DNA of 64,000 bases from Asanoa hainanensis (GCF_900188485.1 NZ_FZPH01000017.1:1-64000), one strand, 5' to 3'. Numbered from the stretch's first letter, positions 16,136 through 25,025 are shown. Program-made: numbers and translations. The notes: generated by a model not told the origin, from the sequence alone.

Positions 16136-16190
16136 TGAGTCGATGTCGCCGGCCGGTGACATCGACGGGGCCGCGCCGCATAATTCGCAC

Positions 16191-16883
16191 ATGGACGCCG
16201 ACCTGGTGCTGGTGACGCCTCGGCCGCGGGCGGCCGGGAGTGCGGTCACCGCGGTGGTCATGGCCCTGGTGGTCGGTGGTGTCGGCTGGGGCATGTGGCG
16301 GCTCGCGGACGCGTCCGGTCGGGTCAGGTGGACCGCGTGGGTGCTGCTCGGGGTGGTCGGGCTGGTCGCGCTGCGGGCGCTCGCCGTGCACCTCCGCCAG
16401 GTCGGCACGTGGCTGCGGTGGCGGGGGCGCCCACTGCCGGCCCTGCGGCTCACCGCGTCCGGGCTGGACTACAGCGCCGCGTACACGGGCGAGTTCGAAC
16501 TGCATGTCTCGTGGGCGGTGCCGATGACCTGCGCCTATCGGCAGGGTGTCGACAACACCGGGTTCTTCTGGTGCCTCTACGCGCCCGTCATCGAGGGTCT
16601 CGACGGGCGGCCGGCGTTCCTGCCGCGGGAGTGGCCGCTCGACCCGGACGAGATGCGGGCGGAACGCCAGCAACTCGCGAAGGCCGCGGGCGTCGAGGCG
16701 GACTCGCCGGTCCTGCTCCACCTGGTCACCTACGGCACGCCGATCGTCATCAACCCCTACCTGCTGCCCGCCGACCTGGTCGACGCCGCCGACGAGCGCC
16801 TGCGCGCGCACACCGACGGCCGCTGCACGCTGCGCCCGCCGGAGCACCGCGTCGGCCCGACCACGCGATCGAAGATCTTCTAG
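16191..16883 (+). CDS. Hypothetical membrane protein with two N-terminal helices
   Basis: A 230-residue protein. Two transmembrane helices (about residues 17-38 and 47-66) form a hairpin, followed by a cytoplasmic domain of mixed alpha/beta character (LTASGLDYSAAYTGEFELHVSWAVPMTCAYRQ...). The layout resembles PH-like, bacterially widespread two-helix membrane proteins, but I do not recognise the family. CATAAT ends seven bases before the ATG and there is no Shine-Dalgarno, a leaderless pattern that supports this start over one sixteen codons upstream. Confidence 0.6.
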   Translation: MDADLVLVTPRPRAAGSAVTAVVMALVVGGVGWGMWRLADASGRVRWTAWVLLGVVGLVALRALAVHLRQVGTWLRWRGRPLPALRLTASGLDYSAAYTGEFELHVSWAVPMTCAYRQGVDNTGFFWCLYAPVIEGLDGRPAFLPREWPLDPDEMRAERQQLAKAAGVEADSPVLLHLVTYGTPIVINPYLLPADLVDAADERLRAHTDGRCTLRPPEHRVGPTTRSKIF

Positions 16884-17214
16884 CCGCGGCGGACCCGGGA
16901 GTCGCTGGCCGGACGGCGATCCGAGGGATGCGCCGCGAGCGACGCCGCAACACCAAGGGCACCATGCGCGGTCAGGGTCTGGGCCAGGGCAGCAGCACGA
17001 GCGACACCGGCTCCGGCAGCGCCGCCGGTGGGCTCTGAGGAAAATCGGTTGTCCGGGGCTGGTAGCTTTCAGGTGATCGTGACCCGCTCGAGGAGGTGAG
17101 ACCCCATGCACGCGCAGTCAGGATGGGTGCTCCCCGTCGTCGTCATGGTCCAGCGGCCCAGTTAGGTGTCGCCGGGAGCGCCCGATACGAGGCACTTCCC
17201 GAAAGGCAACACCG
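16884..17214 (+). other. 331-base region without a long gene
   Basis: Between the membrane-protein gene and the alpha/beta-hydrolase gene. It contains a 36-codon frame at 16928-17038 (Arg-rich start, then Gly/Ser-rich, weak Shine-Dalgarno) that I would not call a gene. It also contains a 19-codon ORF with a very strong Shine-Dalgarno at 17106, listed separately. No hairpin terminator with a clear stem is evident. Confidence 0.5.
17106..17165 (+). CDS. Micro-ORF (19 codons), candidate leader peptide
   Basis: ATG at 17106 with GAGGAGGTGAG ending six bases upstream, among the strongest ribosome sites in the window, followed by 19 codons (MHAQSGWVLPVVVMVQRPS) and TAG. The alpha/beta-hydrolase gene starts 50 bases later. 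A strong ribosome site on a tiny frame just before a gene suggests translation of a leader or a small membrane-active peptide. No attenuator hairpin is obvious. Coding status is unproven. Confidence 0.4.
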   Translation: MHAQSGWVLPVVVMVQRPS

Positions 17215-17943
17215 ATGCTTCAGTTCACCACGCAGACGTCCACCGACAGCGTCCTCGAGCGCGACTTCACCGTGGGCGACGTACCCGGCGTGCTCTGGTC
17301 GCCCACCGAACACGACGAGCCCGCTCCCCTGGTGTTCATGGGCCATGGCGGCGGCACCCACAAGCGGTGGCCCGCGATGACCGGCCGTGCCGCCCTCCTC
17401 GTCGCCGCCGGTTTCCATGTCGCCGTCGTCGACGCGCCCGGGCACGGCGACCGACCCCGCACCGACCACGACGAGCGCGAGATCGCGGAGCTCTTCCGGG
17501 CGCGCGCGGCCGGTGAGCCCGAGGGGCCGATCGTCGTGCGCTACAACGCCCACCTGGCCGAGCGCGCCGTGCCCGAATGGCGGGCGACCCTGGACGCCCT
17601 CCAAGAGGTATGCACAGGACCGGTCGGCTTCTACGGCCTCAACATGGCCACCGCGATCGGAGTGCTGTTCGTCGCCGACGACCCCCGGATCACCGCCGCC
17701 GTATTCGGCCTGCACTGGCCCGACGCGCTCGCGGACCAGGCCAGGAAGATCACGATCCCCATCGAGTACGCGATGCAGTGGGACGACGAGCACATCCCGC
17801 GCGAGGCCGGGCTGGCGCTGTTCGACGCGTTCGCCTCGACGGAGAAGACGTTGCACGCCAACACCGGACGGCACAAGGACCTGCCGAGGTTCGAGGCCGA
17901 CAGCGCCGTCCGGTTCTTCGTGCGGCACCTGATGAAGAACTAG
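17215..17943 (+). CDS. Alpha/beta hydrolase with Asn at the nucleophile position
   Basis: A 242-residue alpha/beta-hydrolase fold protein. VFMGHGGGTHK gives the oxyanion-hole loop, VVDAPGHGDR the strand-4 region, and the nucleophile elbow is GFYGLNMAT. The residue that is normally the catalytic Ser of GxSxG is Asn143. The late His is present in GRHKDLP. Unless Asn was acquired for another role, esterase or lipase activity should be lost. A Shine-Dalgarno-like GAAAGG lies ten bases before the ATG. The last four bases overlap the stop of the convergent acetylxylan-esterase gene. Confidence 0.75.
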   Translation: MLQFTTQTSTDSVLERDFTVGDVPGVLWSPTEHDEPAPLVFMGHGGGTHKRWPAMTGRAALLVAAGFHVAVVDAPGHGDRPRTDHDEREIAELFRARAAGEPEGPIVVRYNAHLAERAVPEWRATLDALQEVCTGPVGFYGLNMATAIGVLFVADDPRITAAVFGLHWPDALADQARKITIPIEYAMQWDDEHIPREAGLALFDAFASTEKTLHANTGRHKDLPRFEADSAVRFFVRHLMKN

Positions 17944-18905
17944 CCGAACAGCTCCCGGAGGACCTTGATCGTGCGGATCTGGTCCTCCGGGCCGCCGCCG
18001 TCGTGGTCGTTGAACGGCCACACCGCGATCTCCCGAAAGCCGGCCCAGACGTTGTGGGCCGCGTACACAGTGGATGGTGGGCAGATCGGGTCCATCAGCG
18101 CCACCGAGAACGAGCCGAAGCAGGTGGCCCGGCTCGCGAACGACGTGCCGTCGAAGTAGGCGAGCGTCGCGAACGCCTGTTCCGCCTTGGTGCGGTGGGT
18201 GGCGCACCAGCGCACGATCTCCGCGTACGGGTTGGCATCGGTGATCTGCACGGCCCGCCGGAACGCCGACAGGAACGGCACGTGCGGGATGGCCGCAGCG
18301 ATGTCGTGGCGCAGCCCGCCGACCGCGACCGACAGCGCGCCGCCCTGGCTGCGCCCGGTCACCGCGATGCGGGACGCGTCAACGGAAGGGTGGGCCGCGG
18401 CGGCGTCCACCGCCCGGTACGCGTCGACGTAGAGCCGCCGGTAGTAGTAGTCGTCAGGGTCCAGGATCCCGCGCGTGACGTAACCCGGCACGGCCGGACC
18501 GGACGCGCCCGGGTCGGGGGTGTCGCCCGTCCGCCAGGTGCTCCCCTGCCCCCGGGTGTCCATCACGAAGTGCGCGTACCCGGCGCTCGCGTACGCCAGC
18601 CACTCGAGCGGCTCGCCCCGGCCCCCGCCGTACCCGATGTATTCGACGATCGTGGGCAGCGGCCCGGACCGGTCGGCGGGCAGGATGAGCCAGCCCTTGA
18701 TGGGGTCGCCGCCGAAGCCGGCGAACGTCACGTCGAACACGTCGACGGTCCGCAGCAACGCGTCATAAGGGGTGAACGACGCCGCGACCGGCACCGAAGC
18801 GGCCTCGGCCAGGGTGCGCGACCAGAACGCGTCGAAATCGGAGGGCTCGGGCTCGCCGTCGTAGCGGTAGGCGGCCAGCTCGTCGAGGGAGAGGTCGAAC
18901 TGCAT
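17940..18905 (-). CDS. Acetylxylan esterase / cephalosporin-C deacetylase family (AXE1, CE7-like)
   Basis: A 321-residue alpha/beta hydrolase. The family marks are the N-terminal DFDAFWSRTL, the glycine-rich YIGYGGGRGEP oxyanion segment, FVMDTRGQGS, the nucleophile elbow GRSQGG (S186) and the late catalytic His in NDHDGGG. CE7 enzymes remove acetyl groups from short xylo-oligosaccharides and cephalosporin C. There is no signal peptide, so it acts inside the cell, as is usual for CE7. It lies ten bases downstream of the epoxide-hydrolase gene on the same strand and is probably co-transcribed with it. Confidence 0.9.
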   Translation of the reverse strand: MQFDLSLDELAAYRYDGEPEPSDFDAFWSRTLAEAASVPVAASFTPYDALLRTVDVFDVTFAGFGGDPIKGWLILPADRSGPLPTIVEYIGYGGGRGEPLEWLAYASAGYAHFVMDTRGQGSTWRTGDTPDPGASGPAVPGYVTRGILDPDDYYYRRLYVDAYRAVDAAAAHPSVDASRIAVTGRSQGGALSVAVGGLRHDIAAAIPHVPFLSAFRRAVQITDANPYAEIVRWCATHRTKAEQAFATLAYFDGTSFASRATCFGSFSVALMDPICPPSTVYAAHNVWAGFREIAVWPFNDHDGGGPEDQIRTIKVLRELFG

Positions 18906-18915
18906 AAAAATGCTC

Positions 18916-20109
18916 CTAGCGGCGACCGCGGAAGGTCCGGCGCAGGTCGTCGACCCAGGCGTCGGGGTTCTCCCAGGGGATGAAGTGGCCGCCCCGTTCG
19001 TGGGCGGTCAGGTTCACGTGGTTGTACCAGTCCGCGCGGTCGCTCGCCAGGAAGTGCGCCACACGCTGGTCGGTCGACACCCCGGGCGGGTTCTCGTAGC
19101 CAACGAAGGTGATCCCGGTCGGCGCCTCCACCGGCGGCCACCGATCGTGCGAGGGCGTCCACGGGTAGCGGTTGTTGTTGGCGTACGTGCGCATCGACGG
19201 ACCGATCGCGTCGCCGGCCCAGAAGATGGTGGCGTGGGTCAGCACGTCGTCGGGGTCGAGCACGGTCTCGGGCGCGCTCCACTTGGCCCAGCGCTCCACG
19301 ATCCAGGCGAGCATCCCCACCGGGGAGTCGGTCAGCGCGTACGACAGCGTCTGCGGCGCCAGCATGTGCGCGGCCAGGTGCACGGCGAATCGCTTCTCGT
19401 ACGCCATCAGCTGGGCAAGCGTCTCCGGAGACAACCCCGAAGGGAGCGGCCGACCGCCGGTCAGGTCCCAGGCCCGTTCGCCGTTGAAGAACGTCAGCTT
19501 CAGCCCCGAGCCGATGTGGATGCCGTGCAGTTCGGCCGCGTACTTGTGCCCGAGCTGACCGGTGACCAGCGCGCCGACGTCGCAGCCGCCCGCCGCGTAC
19601 CGCGGGTGTCCCAGGATGTCGGTCATCAGCGTGTGCCAGAGGTCGGCGATCTTCCAGAAGTTGAGGTCCGGCGGCACCGGCGTGGAGAAGCCGAAGCCGG
19701 GCAGCGACGGGACGATCACGTCGAACGCCTCGACCGGGTCGCCGCCGTACGCGCCGGGATCGGCCAGCGCGTCGACGACCTTCGACCAGTGCCAGAACGT
19801 CCACGGCCAGCCGTGGCTGAGGATCAGCGGGGTCGGGGCGGGACCGACGCCGGGCCGGCGCATGAAATGGATCGGCACGCCGTCGACCGCGACGCGGTAG
19901 TGCTCGTACGCGTTGATCGCGGCCTCGGCCCGGCGCCAGTCGAACCCGGCGCGCCAGTGCTCGACCAGGTCCCGCAGGTAGCCGGCGGAGACGCCGTAGT
20001 AGTCGTCGTGCGGATCGTCCGGCCAGCGGACGCCGTCGAGCCGGCGCCGGAGGTCGTCGAGGACCTCGTCGGGTACGTGGATCGGCGCCGGCTCCAGCGG
20101 AAAGCTCAC
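18916..20109 (-). CDS. Epoxide hydrolase (EHN-domain alpha/beta hydrolase)
   Basis: A 397-residue protein with the N-terminal EHN domain (VPDEVLDDLRRRLDGVRWPDDP) followed by an alpha/beta-hydrolase core. The oxyanion motif is SHGWPWTFWHW, the nucleophile is D177 in GGCDVGA, and the catalytic His is in RGGHFIPWENP. Soluble/microsomal-type epoxide hydrolases open epoxides to vicinal diols. Two lid tyrosines (cap region 180-300) are expected but cannot be fixed by eye. It is followed after ten bases by the esterase gene, probably one transcript. The substrate is unknown. Confidence 0.9.
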   Translation of the reverse strand: MSFPLEPAPIHVPDEVLDDLRRRLDGVRWPDDPHDDYYGVSAGYLRDLVEHWRAGFDWRRAEAAINAYEHYRVAVDGVPIHFMRRPGVGPAPTPLILSHGWPWTFWHWSKVVDALADPGAYGGDPVEAFDVIVPSLPGFGFSTPVPPDLNFWKIADLWHTLMTDILGHPRYAAGGCDVGALVTGQLGHKYAAELHGIHIGSGLKLTFFNGERAWDLTGGRPLPSGLSPETLAQLMAYEKRFAVHLAAHMLAPQTLSYALTDSPVGMLAWIVERWAKWSAPETVLDPDDVLTHATIFWAGDAIGPSMRTYANNNRYPWTPSHDRWPPVEAPTGITFVGYENPPGVSTDQRVAHFLASDRADWYNHVNLTAHERGGHFIPWENPDAWVDDLRRTFRGRR

Positions 20110-20119
20110 CTAGCCGATG

Positions 20120-21754
20120 TTACGGCGTAGCAAGATCGAACTGCTCCCACGGCCCGATCGCGGTACGGTTCGCGACCAGCGGGTTCGCCCCGGCGTTGTC
20201 GGCGCAGACGTACCGGCCGTTGACCGTCGCCTGGAGGCTGACGGTGCCGTTGGCGTTGCGGATCAGGCGGAACGTCTCCCAGCCGCCGACGGCGGTCCGG
20301 TTCGCGATCAGCGGGTTGGCGCCGGCGTTCTCCGCGCAGACGTAACGGCCGTTGACCCGCGCCCGCAACGCGACATTTCCCCCGCTGAGCGGCACGACGT
20401 CGAACCCCTCCCAGGCGCCCAGCGAGGTGCCCCGGGCGACCAGCGGACCGTTGCCGGCGTCGGTCGCCTGCACCCACAGGTTGTTGGCCCGCGACCGCAG
20501 GCCCGAGGCGCCGGTGGGCGGCGGGCTCATGACCGGCTGTGTGGGCCGGGTGGCGGTCAGCGCGATTTGCCCCTTGAGCATCCGGCCGCCGTCGGCGGTG
20601 ATCCGCAGGTAGTAGTCCGACGTGCAGAACGTCCCGTCCTCGTCAAGAGCCCGGATGCCAGCCCCGGCCGGCGTGGTCGCCTGCGTCTCGGAGGTCTTGG
20701 CGATCTGGTTGCCCTCGTTGTACTCGTCGAACATCGACACGTAGAGGCCAGCCGCGCCCAGCCGGACCATGTTGTAGAGATGCCGCCAGTAGAAGTCACC
20801 GTGCCGGCGATGCCCCGACGACAGGTCCCCAGGCATCACACAGGGTTGGTAGTCGATCCCGCTGGCGTCGCAGTCGGCTTTGTCGGGGACGTTGACGTTC
20901 GTGTAGAACGAGTCCAGCCCGGCCAGGTCACCCGTGCGCCCGACCATCCAGGGCGAGATCATGTTGAACGCGTGGTAGACCCCCGAGAAGCCGGGACGCG
21001 AGTCGTTGATGCCCTGCCGCCAGTAGGTCGGGACCCCGCCGATCACGTAACAGCCCTGCGCCTTGAACCAGTTGACCACGTCCAGGCAGGGCGCCGGTGC
21101 GAACGGGCGGCCCGGGTCGTTGAAGCCGAAGCCCCAGATGCACACGACGGGCTTGCCGTTCTGGCGGGCGTAGGCGGGCGAGGCCACGTGGGCCGACATC
21201 TTCGAGGTCCAGTCGGTCTTGATCTCCGACTGCATGTTCGTCCAGCTCGTGACGTCGTACATGATGTAGAACTTGCGCCCATAGCGCTCGGCCGCCGCCC
21301 GTACCTTCTGCGCCATCACGTCCCGGGTCGGCCCCTCGCCCGACACCGGGTTGAAGCGCTGCAGCGCGGCGGTGTCGCAGTTATACTGCTGCATCCACCT
21401 GAAATGCGTGTCGACCGTCTGGTCGTCGTACGACGAGAACAACTGCGCCGGCTGCCCATTGCCCAGATTCGGGTACGCGGTCGAATAGCCACGCGTGTAC
21501 TCCCGCATGTCCGGCCACGACACGATCGTCGTGTTCGACGGCGACGGCGGCTGGAACCGGTCCCGCGACCAATGCCACCACCCACCGATCGGCGCACCGT
21601 CACCCGGACAGGCGAACCAACCCTGATAGCCGACAGAGATCTTGCCGACCACATCACCGGGTGGGCTGGGCGCGGCAGCAGCGGCGGTGGACGAACTGAC
21701 GGCGAACGCGGTGGCACCGGCGCCCGCGAGCACGGTTCGGCGTGTGAGACCCAT
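20120..21754 (-). CDS. Secreted GH71/GH99-like glycosidase with fascin-like C-terminal repeats
   Basis: A 544-residue exported protein. The N-terminus MGLTRRTVLAGAGATAFAV is a twin-arginine signal (R5, R6), so it is exported folded. Residues about 35-400 match the 'xylosidase/arabinosidase' proteins related to GH71/GH99 (GYQGWFACPGDG at the start of the domain, DVTSWTNMQSE, CIWGFGFNDPGRP, FDEYNEGNQI). The last 130 residues hold three repeats of about 45 residues (NLWVQATDAGN, GRYVCAENAGANPL, GRYVCADNAGANPL), a fascin-like beta-trefoil that probably binds sugar. The start is the ATG at 21754 behind AGAAGGGA. It is downstream of the GH30 gene but has its own promoter with a long dyad. Confidence 0.85.
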   Translation of the reverse strand: MGLTRRTVLAGAGATAFAVSSSTAAAAAPSPPGDVVGKISVGYQGWFACPGDGAPIGGWWHWSRDRFQPPSPSNTTIVSWPDMREYTRGYSTAYPNLGNGQPAQLFSSYDDQTVDTHFRWMQQYNCDTAALQRFNPVSGEGPTRDVMAQKVRAAAERYGRKFYIMYDVTSWTNMQSEIKTDWTSKMSAHVASPAYARQNGKPVVCIWGFGFNDPGRPFAPAPCLDVVNWFKAQGCYVIGGVPTYWRQGINDSRPGFSGVYHAFNMISPWMVGRTGDLAGLDSFYTNVNVPDKADCDASGIDYQPCVMPGDLSSGHRRHGDFYWRHLYNMVRLGAAGLYVSMFDEYNEGNQIAKTSETQATTPAGAGIRALDEDGTFCTSDYYLRITADGGRMLKGQIALTATRPTQPVMSPPPTGASGLRSRANNLWVQATDAGNGPLVARGTSLGAWEGFDVVPLSGGNVALRARVNGRYVCAENAGANPLIANRTAVGGWETFRLIRNANGTVSLQATVNGRYVCADNAGANPLVANRTAIGPWEQFDLATP

Positions 21755-21805
21755 CGGGCCTTTCCCTTCTGGGCCACCGCCGAATGGCCGCATTGTGTCG
21801 GGTTT

Positions 21806-21854
21806 GTTAACTGACCGGACCCCAAGGTAGACCCGAGAGGTCCGATCAGTCAAC
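21806..21854 (-). promoter_or_regulatory. Promoter and long-armed dyad before the GH71/99-like gene
   Basis: Minus strand -35 TTGACT (21848-21853), 18-base spacer, -10 TACCTT (21824-21829). Two 16-base arms with consensus GTTRACTGAYCGGACC lie in inverted orientation at 21839-21854 and 21806-21821, matching at 14 of 16 positions. One covers the -35 and the other the start point, 33 bases apart. This is a probable paired repressor site. Confidence 0.65.
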
Positions 21855-21866
21855 GTCCGTCGATGT

Positions 21867-23744
21867 CTAGGTGGGCATGTTCCACTTCTGGTTGGCGGCG
21901 CCGGTGCAGGTCCAGAGCTGCGCCGGGGTGCCGTTGGCCGAGCTGTTGCCCGTGACGTCCAGGCACTTGTTGGCGCTGGCGCTGATCAGGTCCCGTGCCG
22001 CGGTCGCCGTCCAGCGCTGGTTGGCGCCGCCGGTGCACGTCCAGATCTGCGCCCGGGCGCCGTTGGCGGTCGAGTTGTCGCGCACGTCGAGACACTTGCC
22101 CAGCGCCCGCACGGTCCCGTCGCTGCCGACCGTCCACTGCTGGGCCGCGGTGCCGTTGCAGTCGTAGATCTGCACCGCCGTACCGTCGGTGCTGTTGGCT
22201 CCGGCCACGTCGAGACACTTGCCCGCGAGGCCGGTGATCGGGCCGGTGCCACCGGTCGGCGGGTTCGAGGGTCCACCCTGGGTTCCGGACCACGTGAAGG
22301 TCGCGGTCGTGCGCGCCGGCAGCGTGTACGTGAACGACTGTCCACCCCAGACGACGCGGATCGACTGGCTGCCGGTGCCGCCGTTGTGCGCGATCAGCGC
22401 CTTGGAGCCGTCACTGTTGCGCCAGGCCACGTTCTGCACCGTGCCGTTGGCCGTCGAGTCGATCCGCTGCGCGCCCGGCCGCACGAACTTGGTCAGGTGG
22501 CCGGTGGTGTAGTACTCGATGGTGTAGTCGACCTGGCCGGCCCGGGAACCGCCCTCCTGCACGGTGATGAGGCCGGTGCAGGTGCCGCAGCCGCCGTTGT
22601 GCGGGCCCATCGACTGGTTGAGCGCGAGGCTCCACTTGACGACGGACTCGCTCCAGTTCCGGGTGTAGTTGACGATGTCGGCCATGTCCTCGTTGTGCTG
22701 GTTGCCGATCCAGGTACCTCCACTGTGCTCGGTGGAGAACTGGTGCACGGCGGGATACTGGCTCTTCACCTGCGAGCCGACCGACGGGCTGCCCGCGTAC
22801 CCGTGCCAGGCGATCCCGGCGAAGAGCGGGTCGTTGCGCAACGTGGCGTCGGAGACGATGCTGGCGCCGATCTGGCCCCAGTCGCCGTAGTTCCAGTCGT
22901 GCACCATCACCTTGGTGGTGATGCCGGCGGCGCGGAACGCGGGCAGCAGGTGGTTCTTGGTGAACTCCAGCAGCCCGGACGAGTTCCAGCTCATCCCCGG
23001 GTAGTTCATCGCCGTCGGGTTGCCGGCCTGGCAGCAGTTGGGCTCGTTCTGCACGGACACGTAGTTCACCGGGATGCCCGCCGCCTGGTACATCTGCACG
23101 TAGCGGACGAAGTACTGGGCGTACATCGGGTAGTACTGCGACTGCAGCCAGCCCATCTGGTCCATCCGGCCGTTGTCCTTCATCCAGCCGGGCGCGCTCC
23201 ACGGGACTCCCTTGACGCGCAGGGCCGGGTTGAGCTGCCGGGCCTGCTGCGTCAGCAGCCGCACGTTGTTGTCGTACCCGTTGGCATGGAAGTCGTTGAG
23301 GTTGCAGCACGTGTCGTCGAGCGAGACGTTGCCGGGCCGGGAGAGGTCGGACGCGCCGATCGGGTTGCGGACGAAGGACAGCCCGATGCCGTCGGTGGGC
23401 GAGAACAGCTTGCGCATCACGTCGTCGCGGGTGGCGGCGCTGATGGGACCACCCCGCAGGAGGTACGCGGTGGTGTCGGTGATCGACGCGCCGGCGCCCT
23501 CGAACGTCTGGTAGCGGGTGTTCTCGTTGACAGTGATGGTGTGCGTGGCGCCGGGGCTGCTGGCCGCGAACGCGATGGCTCCCTGCTGTTGCAGGCCGCG
23601 GGTGACGGTGCGGCCGCCGCCGTCGGAGGTGGTCGTCAGCCAGACGTTGACGGGTTCGTTCGCGGCGTACGCGGGCTGCCCGACGGCCGTGGCCGCGACC
23701 AGGAGGCCCAGCACGATGCTGCCGGCGATCCGTGCTCGTGACAT
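21867..23744 (-). CDS. Secreted glycoside hydrolase family 30 with CBM13 (ricin B) domain
   Basis: A 625-residue exported enzyme. A Sec signal peptide covers residues 1-28. The GH30 barrel runs from about 70 to 490: FEGAGASITD near the start, acid/base E234 in SVQNEPNC and nucleophile E339 in FSTEHSGG. GH30 enzymes cut beta-1,6-glucans, glucosylceramide or xylans; the subgroup cannot be settled by eye. A Pro/Gly linker leads to a ricin-type trefoil with three GKCLDV...QxW repeats (residues 505-625), a CBM13 carbohydrate-binding module. Many cysteine pairs (DTCCNL, PNCCQ, GCGTC) suit an extracellular life. Confidence 0.9.
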   Translation of the reverse strand: MSRARIAGSIVLGLLVAATAVGQPAYAANEPVNVWLTTTSDGGGRTVTRGLQQQGAIAFAASSPGATHTITVNENTRYQTFEGAGASITDTTAYLLRGGPISAATRDDVMRKLFSPTDGIGLSFVRNPIGASDLSRPGNVSLDDTCCNLNDFHANGYDNNVRLLTQQARQLNPALRVKGVPWSAPGWMKDNGRMDQMGWLQSQYYPMYAQYFVRYVQMYQAAGIPVNYVSVQNEPNCCQAGNPTAMNYPGMSWNSSGLLEFTKNHLLPAFRAAGITTKVMVHDWNYGDWGQIGASIVSDATLRNDPLFAGIAWHGYAGSPSVGSQVKSQYPAVHQFSTEHSGGTWIGNQHNEDMADIVNYTRNWSESVVKWSLALNQSMGPHNGGCGTCTGLITVQEGGSRAGQVDYTIEYYTTGHLTKFVRPGAQRIDSTANGTVQNVAWRNSDGSKALIAHNGGTGSQSIRVVWGGQSFTYTLPARTTATFTWSGTQGGPSNPPTGGTGPITGLAGKCLDVAGANSTDGTAVQIYDCNGTAAQQWTVGSDGTVRALGKCLDVRDNSTANGARAQIWTCTGGANQRWTATAARDLISASANKCLDVTGNSSANGTPAQLWTCTGAANQKWNMPT

Positions 23745-23794
23745 GCTCGTCCCTTTCTCGATCGATGGACGTCACTACCCCTCGCCGACAGGGT

Positions 23795-23830
23795 GCTTAA
23801 TAGGAAACACGCTTAACAGATCGATGTCAA
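23795..23830 (-). promoter_or_regulatory. Control region upstream of the GH30 gene
   Basis: GCTTAA occurs twice as a direct repeat (23795-23800 and 23811-23816, 16-base period), close to a consensus -35 TTGACA on the minus strand (23825-23830). The -10 is unclear. It is a likely regulator site for the secreted glycosidase, in the spacer shared with the divergent molybdoenzyme gene. Confidence 0.4.
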
Positions 23831-23862
23831 TCCACGTCTTCCCGCCCTTGTACGCTCAGGCG

Positions 23863-24963
23863 GTGAGTCTCGACCAGATCAGCACCCCGAGCCGGGTCGC
23901 CGGCGTCGACGAGGGCGTCAGCACCGGGGAGCTCGGGCTGGCCGCGCGCAACCACGGCATGCCCCTCGAGGCGATGCGCTACGACCTCACGCCCCCGGGC
24001 CTGCACTACCTTCTGATCCACTACGACATCCCATTCGTCGACCCGGCGACGTGGTCGTTGCGGATCGACGGGCTCGTCGAGCGCCCGCTGACCATCGACC
24101 TCGACACGCTCAAGGCGCTGCCGTCGCGCACGGTGCGGTCGACCATGGAGTGCGCCGGCAACGGGCGTGCCCGGCTCGAGCCCCGGCCGGTCAGCCAGCC
24201 GTGGCTGGTCGAGGCGGTCGGCACCGCGGAGTGGACCGGCGTGCCGCTGCGTGACGTGCTCACCGCGGCCGGCGTCTCCCCCGGCGCCGTCGACGTCGTC
24301 TTCACGGGCGCCGACCACGGGGTGGAACGCGGCGTCGAGCAGGACTACCAGCGCAAGCTCACCGTCGCCGAGGCACTCGACCCCGAGGTGCTCCTGACGT
24401 ACGCGATGAACGGCTCGCCGTTGGCCCCGCAGCACGGCTTCCCCGTGCGGCTGCTGGTGCCGGGCTGGTACGGCATGACCAACGTCAAGTGGCTGACCCG
24501 CGTCGAGGTGCTGGACCACGCGTTCGAAGGCTTCCAGCAGAAGGCGTACGTGGTGCGGCAGAGCGCCGACGAGCCCGGTGAGCCGATCACCCGCATCGCG
24601 CCGCGGGCGCTGGTGATCCCGCCCGGCTTCCCGGACTTCATGACCCGCGGGCGGGTGGTCCGCCCGGGGCTGGTGACGCTGGAGGGCCGGGCCTGGTCCG
24701 GCCGCGCGCCTGTGACGGCGGTCGAGGTCAGCGTCGACGGCGGCTCGTCGTGGTCCCCGGCTTCTTTGGCACCCGATGGCGGGCATCGCTGGGCCTGGCG
24801 GCGGTGGAGTTATCCGTGGCAGGCCTTGCCCGGGCAGCATGTCGTGACCGCGCGGGCGATCACTTCTGACGGAGAGACGCAGCCCGTCGAGGCACCGTGG
24901 AACCGCGGCGGGTTCGTCAACAACGCCGCTCACCAGATCCCGGTGACCTGCCTGGAAGCCTGA
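23863..24963 (+). CDS. Sulfite oxidase family molybdopterin enzyme (soluble)
   Basis: A 366-residue molybdopterin protein of the sulfite-oxidase clan. The Mo-ligand Cys is C97 in STMECAGNGR. VSQPWLVEAVGTAEWTGVPLRDVL and FPVRLLVPGWYGMTNVKWL are the other conserved cofactor segments. The last 100 residues form the Mo-cofactor dimerisation (Ig-like) domain. There is no heme domain and no signal peptide, so it is a SoxC/plant-type core and probably cytoplasmic. It oxidises sulfite or a related S/N substrate. The GTG start at 23863 is supported by TACGCT six bases upstream (leaderless). It is divergent from the GH30 gene. Confidence 0.9.
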   Translation: MSLDQISTPSRVAGVDEGVSTGELGLAARNHGMPLEAMRYDLTPPGLHYLLIHYDIPFVDPATWSLRIDGLVERPLTIDLDTLKALPSRTVRSTMECAGNGRARLEPRPVSQPWLVEAVGTAEWTGVPLRDVLTAAGVSPGAVDVVFTGADHGVERGVEQDYQRKLTVAEALDPEVLLTYAMNGSPLAPQHGFPVRLLVPGWYGMTNVKWLTRVEVLDHAFEGFQQKAYVVRQSADEPGEPITRIAPRALVIPPGFPDFMTRGRVVRPGLVTLEGRAWSGRAPVTAVEVSVDGGSSWSPASLAPDGGHRWAWRRWSYPWQALPGQHVVTARAITSDGETQPVEAPWNRGGFVNNAAHQIPVTCLEA

Positions 24964-25025
24964 CAACCCTCCCCCTACCCGGGCGTAGCGTCGGGGTAAC
25001 TGTTCACGGGGGGAAGGACAGCTTC

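Noticed and set aside
16928-17038. 36-codon frame MRRERRRNTKG... as a small protein or RiPP precursor
   Set aside because: Weak ribosome site, continuous with a longer non-coding frame, no leader/core pattern and no modification genes nearby.
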